This document shows positions 1-6,880 of a DNA stretch of 7,532 nucleotides, in pieces. The position numbers and the translations under genes are program-made. The notes under the pieces are model-generated. The model was not told the DNA's origin and searched no databases. It saw nothing but the letters and a program-made list of their open reading frames with translations. Positions within the stretch are counted from its first letter, which is position 1. The number at the start of each line of letters is the position of its first letter. Origin of the DNA: Acidocella sp. (GTDB taxonomy: Bacteria > Pseudomonadota > Alphaproteobacteria > Acetobacterales > Acetobacteraceae); NCBI GenBank assembly GCA_029077775.1, contig JAQNCU010000129.1:1-7532 (forward strand), in the 5' to 3' direction.

Positions 1-365
1 ATGAGCCCCTGGCGCATTTGATGCAGGGCGGGATTGATGCGTTGTTAGTGCCGTCCCGGTTTGAGCCTTGCGGGCTGACCCAGCTTTATGCCTTGCGTTA
101 TGGCGCGTTGCCCGTTGTCACAAGTGTTGGCGGCCTGGCCGACACGGTGTTGGACACCAATGAGGCCGCTGGCCTTGCCGACCCGGGAACCGGAATACAA
201 TTTGCCCCCGGTGAGATTGAAGCGGCTTTGGCGAGGGTCGCAGCATTGTGGCAACGCTCGGAGATGTGGCGGCATTTGCAACAAAATGCGATGGCAAGCG
301 ATGTGTCCTGGCGCCAACCAGCCAGCGCATATGCGGCGCTCTATCAGGATTTGCTGCGAGAGTAG
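1..365 (+). CDS. glgA: Glycogen synthase (ADP-glucose), C-terminal part
   Basis: This is the 3' end of a GT5 glycogen synthase, which transfers glucose from ADP-glucose to the non-reducing end of an alpha-1,4-glucan in the cytoplasm. The frame is open from base 3 and ends at TAG 363-365, giving about 120 residues; the window edge removes the rest of a protein normally about 480 residues long. The diagnostic block PSRFEPCGLTQLYALRYG lies at about bases 51-104, with the conserved glutamate of the FEPCG motif at 63-65, followed by LPVVTSVGGLADTV, both typical of the C-terminal GT-B domain that binds the nucleotide sugar. The tail includes DVSWRQPASAYAALY, the usual closing segment. The TTG/ATG codons at 18 and 21 are internal and not starts, because homology continues upstream (EPLAHLMQGG). 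It converges on treY with a 14-base gap. Identity is secure; only the upstream part is unseen. Confidence 0.96.
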   Translation, partial: EPLAHLMQGGIDALLVPSRFEPCGLTQLYALRYGALPVVTSVGGLADTVLDTNEAAGLADPGTGIQFAPGEIEAALARVAALWQRSEMWRHLQQNAMASDVSWRQPASAYAALYQDLLRE

Positions 366-379
366 GGCGTTCGCGCAGT
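366..379. other. 14-base convergent gap between glgA and treY stops
   Basis: Only 14 bases separate the TAG of glgA (363-365) from the TAA of treY (complement of 380-382). I see no convincing intrinsic terminator for either direction. A weak stem CTGCG/CGCAG can be drawn between 354-358 and 374-378 with a 15-base loop, and a three-pair GCG-TTCG-CGC hairpin at 367-376, but neither is followed by a T-run. Transcripts from the two sides may read into each other, or termination may be Rho-dependent; both are inferences. Confidence 0.5.
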
Positions 380-3121
380 TTATGGTGAGCTAAGCAGCGC
401 AACCGGCAGGTGGGCAAAGAGCGCACTGGCGGGAATTACCCGCCCGGAATGTCTGCTGTTGCTTAATGTGTCTATCCATTCCGGCCCTGGCAGTCTCAGG
501 GATGTGCCAATCCAGTTTTGTGGGGGGATGAGCGGACTGGCATCCACCATGCCAGTACTCAGCCGTGTGACCGCGGTGACGATTGTTTGCCCTCTGCTAC
601 GGCGGGCAAAAGCCAGAATATGCGCGGCGGCAAGGCCGTCGGCTTCGAGCTTTTGATAGGTACCGTGCGCGAATAAATCAGATTTTTGTTTGCGTAACGC
701 CAGGGTGCGGGCAATGATCGCTTGTTTCACCACGCCTGATTTCCAATCCGACAATGCAAGGGCGGGTGGCGTGTTTTGCAACAGGCTTGCCTGCCGCGCG
801 GCAAAATCCACGGGGCGGCGATTATCCGGATCGACGAGGCTCTGGTCCCAATACTCGCAGCCCTGGTAGAGATCTGGCACGCCGGGCGCGGTAAGGCGCA
901 TCAGGGTTTGAGCCAGACCGTTTACCGCGCCCGCAGCCCCCAGCCGGTCGGCGAAAGCGATGATCTCAGCAAGGATGGGGCGGGACGTATCCAGTGTCCT
1001 GCGCAGGAACTCATTGCAGGCGTGTTCGTAATCTTCGTTCGGCGCTGCCCATTCGGAGACGAGTTTCGCCTCGCGTATGGATTTTATCTGCCAGGCCGAC
1101 ACGCGGGCGGTGAAGGCTTCCATTCCGGCATTATCCAATCCGGTAAGGCCGAGCGGCCAGGCGCCGACCAGACTCTGATAGAGCATGATCTCATCGGCCG
1201 GGCTTGGGCCAGACTCGCGCCGGATGATGTTGTTCAGCCGCATCCAGCGGGCCAGTGCGGCAGCCCACTCTGCGGGTATTTCAGAGAGGACGGCGAGGCG
1301 CGCGCGCGTATCCTCGCCACGTTTGTGGTCGTGGGTGGCGGTTGCGAGCATGGCGCCGGGCAGGCGGCGGGCCCGTTCCGCGCAGGCCGCATGGAAAGCA
1401 GCGGGTGGGATTGAAAAGACCTCCGGGTTGGACCCGACCTCGTTACGCGAGAGCAGGCGGCCAAACCGGTAAAACGCCGTGTCCTCAACGGATTTTGCCG
1501 CTGTGGGGGCGGAGAGCTGCTGGAAGCGAACCATGGCGCGCCGCTGCGCCGTCCGAATGGGACCAGCGGGCAGCGCACGTGGCGATTCGTCGGCCAGCCA
1601 AAGCCTTAAAAGGTCGAGCAATTTCACGTCGGCGGCGCGGATGCTGCGCTGGGCTGCGGCTAAGGCACGGTCCATGACCTGCCGGTCGGTGTCTGAGCTG
1701 CCAGCCTGCCCGGCATAAATCCGGTAGACTGGAAAATGCACCAGAATTTCTGTGAGCGCGCGGCGGATGGCGGTGAGCGTATAATCGCGCGTGGTAAGGT
1801 CACGGGCGGCGATGCGCCGCAGCGCGGTGGCGGTGGTATTGAGTTCGCTGGCGAGATTGTCGCGTAGTATCTGGCGGCGCGCTGGGGCCTCCTCGGTGGC
1901 GAAATCGCCCGGTCGGGCGGTCCGGTCAGTCCAGAGCGTGGTCAGGGCTGACTCACCTTCTGGGTCGTGTAATACGGCGGCGACCTGATCCATGAAGTCA
2001 TAGCCGGTTGTACCGTCCGTTTGCCAATCTTCGGGCAGGCGTTCCCGCGGGGCGAGAATTTTTTCAACGACGATATAAGGCTGCCCCGCAGGCGCATCAG
2101 GCGGGCGGCTTTGCCCGGCGGCCTCCATCGCGCGGCGTAGTTTACGGGCATAAGCGCGTGGGTTGGCCAGACCGTCGATATGATCGACGCGGACGCCATC
2201 GATCACCCCTTCGGCGTAGAGTTTCAGAATCAGCCTATGTGTCGCGTTAAACACGGCGGGGCGCTCCACGCGCAGCCCTGCCAGGGTGTTGATGTCGAAA
2301 AAGCGCCGCCAGTTGATCTCATCAGAGGCCGCGCGCCACCATGCGAGTCTGTAATGCTGGCGTTCCAGCAACTCATGCAGGCGGCGCGCGCCATCGGGGT
2401 TCCGGCTGTCGAAGCGCGCGAGACAAGATTTAAGCGCCGCCGCGCCGTCAGGGTGGGTGACGGCTTGCGCAAGCATGGATTTTGCCCGTTTGGCGGCATC
2501 ATGAGACGCAACACGGCCCGGAATTGTGGTGGCCTGAAGGAAAGCGTGGCTGATGTCGTCAAGTACAGGCTCTGCGTGGAGCACGAGTGCCGCGCTGCGC
2601 GCTGTGATGGGGAAATGATGTTCGTGGTATTCGATATATAGCCCGTCTCGATGTTGTAACACCAGTTCGTGGTTCGCCAGGGTCTCGCCATAGGGCGCGC
2701 CAAGAAACGGGGCGAGGATCTTGTTATGCAAGGCCGGGTCAGGCGGGGTCCAGTCGATATCAAAGAACCCGGCATAAAGGCTGGACTGACCCCATTCCAG
2801 CAGGTCGAGCCACCAACCATTATCGGCACCGCCAACGCCCATATGGTTAGGCACGATATCCAGGATGAGACCCATGGAATGGGCGCGCAGAACCTTCATC
2901 AGCCGACGCAAAGCGGGCTCACCGCCCAATGCCGGATTGATCCGGTTATGATCGACGATGTCGTAGCAATGCGTGGAGCCGGGACGTGCCATAAGCAGGG
3001 GTGAGGCGTATAGATGCGAGATCCCCAAGGCCGCGAAATAGGGCACCAAGGGCACTGCGTCATCGAGTGTGAAACCGGCGAAAAATTGTATCCGGGCGGT
3101 GGCGCGCGGTGTGGTCGTCAT
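380..3121 (-). CDS. treY: Maltooligosyltrehalose synthase (TreY)
   Basis: TreY (GH13 family) isomerises the reducing-end alpha-1,4 bond of a maltooligosaccharide into the alpha,alpha-1,1 bond of trehalose, in the cytoplasm. The protein has 913 residues, within the range of proteobacterial TreY. The N-terminal barrel entry is clear: ARIQF at 9-13, ALGISHLYASPLL at 31-43, and the TreY-typical ARPGSTHCYDIVD at 45-57. Region I is DIVPNHMG at 88-95. The presumed nucleophile is D313 in GVRVDHIDG, the acid/base E353 in VVEKIL, and the third carboxylate D598 in ATHDHKRGEDTRAR. A late conserved block APGVPDLYQGCE spans 745-756. The start is ATG at 3121-3119, overlapping the treZ stop as ATGA, which fixes it well although no strong Shine-Dalgarno is visible; expression is probably coupled to treZ. 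One oddity is C52 where the family usually has glycine (HGYD). The frame is otherwise intact and ends at TAA 382-380. Confidence 0.97.
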   Translation of the reverse strand: MTTTPRATARIQFFAGFTLDDAVPLVPYFAALGISHLYASPLLMARPGSTHCYDIVDHNRINPALGGEPALRRLMKVLRAHSMGLILDIVPNHMGVGGADNGWWLDLLEWGQSSLYAGFFDIDWTPPDPALHNKILAPFLGAPYGETLANHELVLQHRDGLYIEYHEHHFPITARSAALVLHAEPVLDDISHAFLQATTIPGRVASHDAAKRAKSMLAQAVTHPDGAAALKSCLARFDSRNPDGARRLHELLERQHYRLAWWRAASDEINWRRFFDINTLAGLRVERPAVFNATHRLILKLYAEGVIDGVRVDHIDGLANPRAYARKLRRAMEAAGQSRPPDAPAGQPYIVVEKILAPRERLPEDWQTDGTTGYDFMDQVAAVLHDPEGESALTTLWTDRTARPGDFATEEAPARRQILRDNLASELNTTATALRRIAARDLTTRDYTLTAIRRALTEILVHFPVYRIYAGQAGSSDTDRQVMDRALAAAQRSIRAADVKLLDLLRLWLADESPRALPAGPIRTAQRRAMVRFQQLSAPTAAKSVEDTAFYRFGRLLSRNEVGSNPEVFSIPPAAFHAACAERARRLPGAMLATATHDHKRGEDTRARLAVLSEIPAEWAAALARWMRLNNIIRRESGPSPADEIMLYQSLVGAWPLGLTGLDNAGMEAFTARVSAWQIKSIREAKLVSEWAAPNEDYEHACNEFLRRTLDTSRPILAEIIAFADRLGAAGAVNGLAQTLMRLTAPGVPDLYQGCEYWDQSLVDPDNRRPVDFAARQASLLQNTPPALALSDWKSGVVKQAIIARTLALRKQKSDLFAHGTYQKLEADGLAAAHILAFARRSRGQTIVTAVTRLSTGMVDASPLIPPQNWIGTSLRLPGPEWIDTLSNSRHSGRVIPASALFAHLPVALLSSP
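3118..3121 (-). promoter_or_regulatory. ATGA stop/start overlap, treZ to treY
   Basis: The TGA of treZ (complement of 3118-3120) shares bases with the ATG of treY (complement of 3119-3121), giving ATGA on the - strand within GCATGA. No clear Shine-Dalgarno precedes treY, so ribosomes finishing treZ probably reinitiate here. The overlap is seen; coupling is inferred. Confidence 0.85.
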
Positions 3122-4848
3122 GCTTTAGCGAGCCACAAAACTGTACTCTGCGCTGGTAACGTTTCATCCGCGCCAAATGCGCCATCGCTGATGAAAGCTA
3201 TCGTTGCATCGCCGGGCGGGCAGGGCACGGGCTGCGCCCCGAAATTCGTGGCGAGTGTCAATATTGTGCCATCACGCAGCCGCCAGGCGGCGCGGATGGC
3301 GGTTGGGCTGAGCGTTTCACCGCCCATAGACGACGCGCCTGCCAGCCCCGGAACGATGAACCGTTGGCGCAGGCTGAGCAGATTGCTGCAAAATTCCGTC
3401 CATTCGCTCTCCGCCGGTATGGGGATTGAGGCAGAGAAGGTTTCCCGCGCATTTGGGTCGGGAATTTTCTCGCGCGACTCGGCGTCAGCGAAGCCAGCGA
3501 ACTGCGCGAACTCACGGCGTCGTCCGGCGCGGACAAGCTCTCCGAGTTCCTCCCCGTGGTCTGTGAAGAATAGAAATGGCCGGGTCTCACCCCATTCCTC
3601 CCCCATGAACATCATCGGTATTTGTGGTGTCAGTAATAATAACGCCATCGCGGCACGAAGGGCACGCTTGGGGGCGAGGTTGATGAGGCGCTCCCCGAGT
3701 GCCCGGTTTCCGATCTGGTCGTGATTTTGCAAGCAGATTACGAAGCTGGTCGTCGGCAGATGGCCACTCGGGCCGCCCCGAGACGCGCCATCGGCATGTG
3801 CCGAGGGCTCGCCCTGATAAGCAAACCCGCTCTCAAGGCACCGCGCAAGCTGTGCCGCGGGGTTTGGAAAATCGCCGTAGTAACCCTCTGACTCGCCGGT
3901 TAGCAGGACATGGACGCAATGATGCCAGTCATCGCACCATTGCGCGTCGAAGCCAGCTCCGCCGGGGCGTTCCCGGAGGAGCGTCGGATCATTGTTTTCA
4001 TTCTCCAGGATGAGATGGATATGCCGTCCAGTCTCCGCGGCAGCGCGCATGGAGGCGGCCAATTCATGCAGAAAATCTTGTTCGGCGATGGCGTGCACGG
4101 CGTCGAAGCGCAGCCCGTCAAAACGGAACTCAAGAAGCCAATAAAGCGCGTTACCAATGAAAAAATCCCGCACCTGCCGACGACGGAAATCTATCGCGCG
4201 ACCCCAGGGCGTGTGCAGATCGTCGCGAAAAAAAGATTTTGCGTAGACCCCAAGATAATTACCGTCTGGCCCGAAATGATTATAGACCACGTCGAGAAAC
4301 ACTTGAAGTCCGAGCCCATGGGCGGTGTCGATCATGGTTTTCAAATCGGCCGGCGTGCCATAGGCGCGATCTGGGGCATAGATGAGAACACCATCATACC
4401 CCCAATTATGCTGGCCGGGAAAATCCGCGATCGGCATCAATTCGATTGCGGTGACACCAAGAGCTGCCAGCCGAGGAAGATGGTGGGTGATGCCGGCGAA
4501 CCCGCCATAGGTGCCTGGGTGAAGCTCGTATATCACGGTCTCGGGCCAGGGCCGCCCGCGCCATTGTTCGTGCCGCCAGGTGAATGTTGGGTCGGTGACA
4601 ATGCTCTCGCCATGGACGTTATCGCTTTGGGCGCGTGAGGCTGGGTCCGGAACACTGACGGTATTGTTGATCAAATAGCGATAGCGGGTGTTGGCCGGGG
4701 CGGTACATTGGCTAACGAAATAACCATCGGTGTCTGCGGCCATAATGTGGGGTTCGCCATTAATGACCACTGCGACCTGCTCTGCATCCGGTGCCCAGAG
4801 ACGAAACTCGGTTGTCTCAGACGTGATTGGTCTTGCGCCGACTCTCAT
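3118..4848 (-). CDS. treZ: Maltooligosyltrehalose trehalohydrolase (TreZ)
   Basis: TreZ (GH13 family) hydrolyses the alpha-1,4 bond next to the terminal trehalosyl unit of maltooligosyltrehalose and frees trehalose; it acts directly after TreY. The protein has 576 residues, the usual family length. Residues about 10-90 form an N-terminal beta-sandwich of the CBM48/E-set type, beginning FRLWAPDAEQVAVVING. The barrel begins at about 105 with VIYELHPGTYGGFAG, followed by ALGVTAIELMPIADFPG at 129-145 and NWGYDGVLIYAP at 148-159. Region I is DVVYNHFGPDGNYL at 186-199. The presumed nucleophile is D249 in FDGLRFDAVHAI, the acid/base E282 in LILENENN, and the third carboxylate D377 in LQNHDQIGNRALGERL. 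MFMGEEWGE at 413-421 is also typical. A short C-terminal beta domain closes the protein. ATG at 4848-4846 overlaps the glgX stop, supporting this start. The frame is intact. LHPGTYGG and LENENN suggest an alphaproteobacterial form, as a judgement from memory. Confidence 0.97.
   Translation of the reverse strand: MRVGARPITSETTEFRLWAPDAEQVAVVINGEPHIMAADTDGYFVSQCTAPANTRYRYLINNTVSVPDPASRAQSDNVHGESIVTDPTFTWRHEQWRGRPWPETVIYELHPGTYGGFAGITHHLPRLAALGVTAIELMPIADFPGQHNWGYDGVLIYAPDRAYGTPADLKTMIDTAHGLGLQVFLDVVYNHFGPDGNYLGVYAKSFFRDDLHTPWGRAIDFRRRQVRDFFIGNALYWLLEFRFDGLRFDAVHAIAEQDFLHELAASMRAAAETGRHIHLILENENNDPTLLRERPGGAGFDAQWCDDWHHCVHVLLTGESEGYYGDFPNPAAQLARCLESGFAYQGEPSAHADGASRGGPSGHLPTTSFVICLQNHDQIGNRALGERLINLAPKRALRAAMALLLLTPQIPMMFMGEEWGETRPFLFFTDHGEELGELVRAGRRREFAQFAGFADAESREKIPDPNARETFSASIPIPAESEWTEFCSNLLSLRQRFIVPGLAGASSMGGETLSPTAIRAAWRLRDGTILTLATNFGAQPVPCPPGDATIAFISDGAFGADETLPAQSTVLWLAKA
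4845..4848 (-). promoter_or_regulatory. ATGA stop/start overlap, glgX to treZ
   Basis: The TGA of glgX (complement of 4845-4847) overlaps the ATG of treZ (complement of 4846-4848), again within GCATGA. An AAGG just upstream is too close to the ATG for a standard Shine-Dalgarno spacing. The same arrangement occurs at the treZ/treY border, so the three genes are probably translated as a coupled set. Confidence 0.85.
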
Positions 4849-6869
4849 GCCTTAACGGCAGCCGTAAGGAGCACCGCGCCGTGGGGAGGAATTTTGACCG
4901 GGCCGCCCTTGGCTGGCGCGGGCGCAAACGCTGGATCAGCGCTTGTTAAACTTATGACCCACGGTAGATCCGCGTGGGGTATGACATAGTCCCCGTCAAT
5001 GTTCGAGGCATTGAGCATTAAGAGTGTAATATCCACAGCATCCCCCGAAGGTGCCGCGCGCATTAAGGTGAGCATCTGTGCCGCGCCATCTGCCCAGGCT
5101 TGCGATGATAAAGCTGTGCCGCCTTCGTCAAACCATTGTGCATCCGCGATGCCAGGAAGAATTTCGATATCGCCATGTAGAAAACGCTCCGACCGCAGGC
5201 TTGGGTGCGCGCGGCGAAGGGCAATCAGGCGGGCAGTAAAATTGTAGAGTGACCTTTCCGGGGTCTCGGATTCCGCCAGCATCGGTCGCCAGTCAAACCA
5301 GGAAATATCATTATCCTGGCAATAGGCGTTGTTATTGCCTTGCTGCGTGCGGCCCATTTCATCACCGCCCAGCAACATCGGCGTGCCGTGAGAGAAGAAT
5401 AATGTGCTGAGCATTGAGCGCTTCACGCGCTCACGCAATGTGCTGAGTTCAGGGTTGTCAGTCGGCCCTTCGGTACCCCAGTTATTCGAAAGATTTTCAC
5501 CATGGCCGTCTTTACCGTCCTCGCCATTGGCCTCGTTATGCCGTTCATTGAAGCTGACGGTATCGTTCAACGTAAAACCATCATGCGCGGCGATGAAGTT
5601 TATACTGGCCCAGGTTTTTCGTGACGTTCGGCCCGAGACTCTGCCTGAATTTTTATGCGACATTCCTGGGTGGACGCGTTCAAAAATATCGCTGGAACCC
5701 AGGAGTCTGGCGGCAAGCTCCGGGCGCTGGCCCGGATCGCCACGCCAGTAACGCCGCGTTCCATCGCGATACCGGTCATTCCATTCAGCGAACCCCGGGG
5801 GGTGATTGCCGAGTTGATAACCGCCTGGGCCTAGATCCCATGGTTCAGAGATGAGTTTAAGCCGCGACAATACCGGATCCTGGCGGATGGCATCAAAAAA
5901 GCCGGAGCCGGGGTCGAACCCATGAAGCTCCCGCCCTAGCGTGCTTCCGAGATCGAACCGGAAGCCGTCAATCCGATAGGCTTGCGCCCAATACCGCAGG
6001 CTATCGAGCACCATTTGCAGCACGCGCGGATGGGTGATGTTGATGGTGTTGCCTGTGCCTGTGTCATTTACCAGTCTGCGCGGCAGGTCCTGGACGGTAC
6101 GGTAATAACTAAGATTATCGAAGCCGCGCCAGGACAGGGTTGGCCCCATCTCGTTGCCTTCGCATGTGTGGTTATAGACCACATCCAATATAACCTCGAT
6201 CCCGGCATCGTGCAGCCGGCGAACCGCCTGGCGGATTTCATTCAGTGAACCATCCGAAGCCGTCAGGTATCCTGGGTGTGGGGCGAAGAACGAGAGTGTG
6301 GAATATCCCCAATAATTTTTAAGGTTTTTCGCAACGAGAAAGCGGTCCTGCAGAAACGCGTGAACCGGCAGAAGTTCGATTGCCGTGATGCCAAGATTGA
6401 CAAGATGATCGATGATGTGCGGATCGCCCAGAGCGGCAAAGCTGCCGCGTTCGTGCTGCGGAATTTTCTCGTGGTTGATCGTGAAGCCACGCACATGGGC
6501 CTCGTAAATACTCGTCTCGGCCCAGGCCCGATTTGGCGCAGCCTCGTCACCCCAGTTGAATGTTCCATCCACCACAATGGCCTTTGGCATCGCCGCTGCG
6601 GAATCACGCCGGTCGAAGGAAAGATCCTCCCGGGCGGAACCGACACGATAACCGAACAAAGCGTCGGACCAATGGATTTGCCCGATGGTTTTTTTGGCGT
6701 AGGGATCAAGCAGCAATTTATGGGGGTTAAAGCGGTGGCCTGCCTCAGGCTGATAGGGGCCATGCACGCGGTAGCCATAGACCAGCCCGGGCCGGGCTTG
6801 CGGCAGGTAACCGTGAAACACTTCAGCGGTACAAGCAGGAAGGTCACGGCGGGGGATTTCACGGCGACC
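4845..6869 (-). CDS. glgX: Glycogen debranching enzyme (GlgX/TreX), 5' end missing
   Basis: GlgX hydrolyses alpha-1,6 branch points of glycogen and releases linear maltooligosaccharides, which here would feed TreY and TreZ. About 674 residues are recognisable, numbered from GRREIPRRDLPACTAEVFHG. The N-terminal CBM48 domain is incomplete, then VYGYRVHGPYQPEAGHRFNP (30-49) and KLLLDPYAK follow. The barrel carries TSIYEAHVRGFT (119-130), region I DVVYNHTCEGNE (229-240), presumed nucleophile D306 in IDGFRFDLGSTLGREL, acid/base E342 in LISEPWDLGPGGYQLG, and third carboxylate D430 in AAHDGFTLND. HNEANGED and GGDEMGRTQQGNNNAYCQD are GlgX signatures. Compared with E. coli GlgX, roughly 40 N-terminal residues, including the start, are absent; the next in-frame ATG is only at residue 94. 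Upstream of 6869 the frame stays open to 7505 but the translation is meaningless antisense of another gene. An unusual insertion lies at residues about 397-419. The end is TGA, overlapping treZ. Confidence 0.93.
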   Translation of the reverse strand, partial: GRREIPRRDLPACTAEVFHGYLPQARPGLVYGYRVHGPYQPEAGHRFNPHKLLLDPYAKKTIGQIHWSDALFGYRVGSAREDLSFDRRDSAAAMPKAIVVDGTFNWGDEAAPNRAWAETSIYEAHVRGFTINHEKIPQHERGSFAALGDPHIIDHLVNLGITAIELLPVHAFLQDRFLVAKNLKNYWGYSTLSFFAPHPGYLTASDGSLNEIRQAVRRLHDAGIEVILDVVYNHTCEGNEMGPTLSWRGFDNLSYYRTVQDLPRRLVNDTGTGNTINITHPRVLQMVLDSLRYWAQAYRIDGFRFDLGSTLGRELHGFDPGSGFFDAIRQDPVLSRLKLISEPWDLGPGGYQLGNHPPGFAEWNDRYRDGTRRYWRGDPGQRPELAARLLGSSDIFERVHPGMSHKNSGRVSGRTSRKTWASINFIAAHDGFTLNDTVSFNERHNEANGEDGKDGHGENLSNNWGTEGPTDNPELSTLRERVKRSMLSTLFFSHGTPMLLGGDEMGRTQQGNNNAYCQDNDISWFDWRPMLAESETPERSLYNFTARLIALRRAHPSLRSERFLHGDIEILPGIADAQWFDEGGTALSSQAWADGAAQMLTLMRAAPSGDAVDITLLMLNASNIDGDYVIPHADLPWVISLTSADPAFAPAPAKGGPVKIPPHGAVLLTAAVKA

Positions 6870-6880
6870 AATGGCTGCGG
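6842..6880. other. Breakpoint joining glgX to an unrelated gene
   Basis: Left of here the - strand encodes good GlgX sequence; right of here the + strand encodes good Ig-repeat sequence. On the - strand GRREIP is still GlgX-like up to about 6869. On the + strand GDFTATNGCG is Ig-repeat-like from about 6852. The two readings overlap by roughly 15-20 bases, so a short shared word such as GATTTCACGGCGACC (6855-6869) may be where the sequences were joined. A short shared word fits a mis-assembly or microhomology-mediated recombination; the sequence alone cannot separate these. Confidence 0.75.

Noticed and set aside
18..365. Separate small protein starting at 18 (TTG) or 21 (ATG)
   Set aside because: The frame is open to the left edge and continues GlgA homology upstream of these codons, so it is the 3' end of glgA.
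354..378. Possible terminator hairpin between glgA and treY
   Set aside because: Only a five-pair stem with a 15-base loop and no T-run on either strand; too weak to call.
776..1414. Long + strand frame of 212 codons
   Set aside because: It is antisense to treY across the region encoding its third catalytic carboxylate; no independent support.
3910..4638. Long + strand frame of 242 codons
   Set aside because: It lies entirely antisense to treZ, whose catalytic motifs are intact; typical GC-rich shadow.
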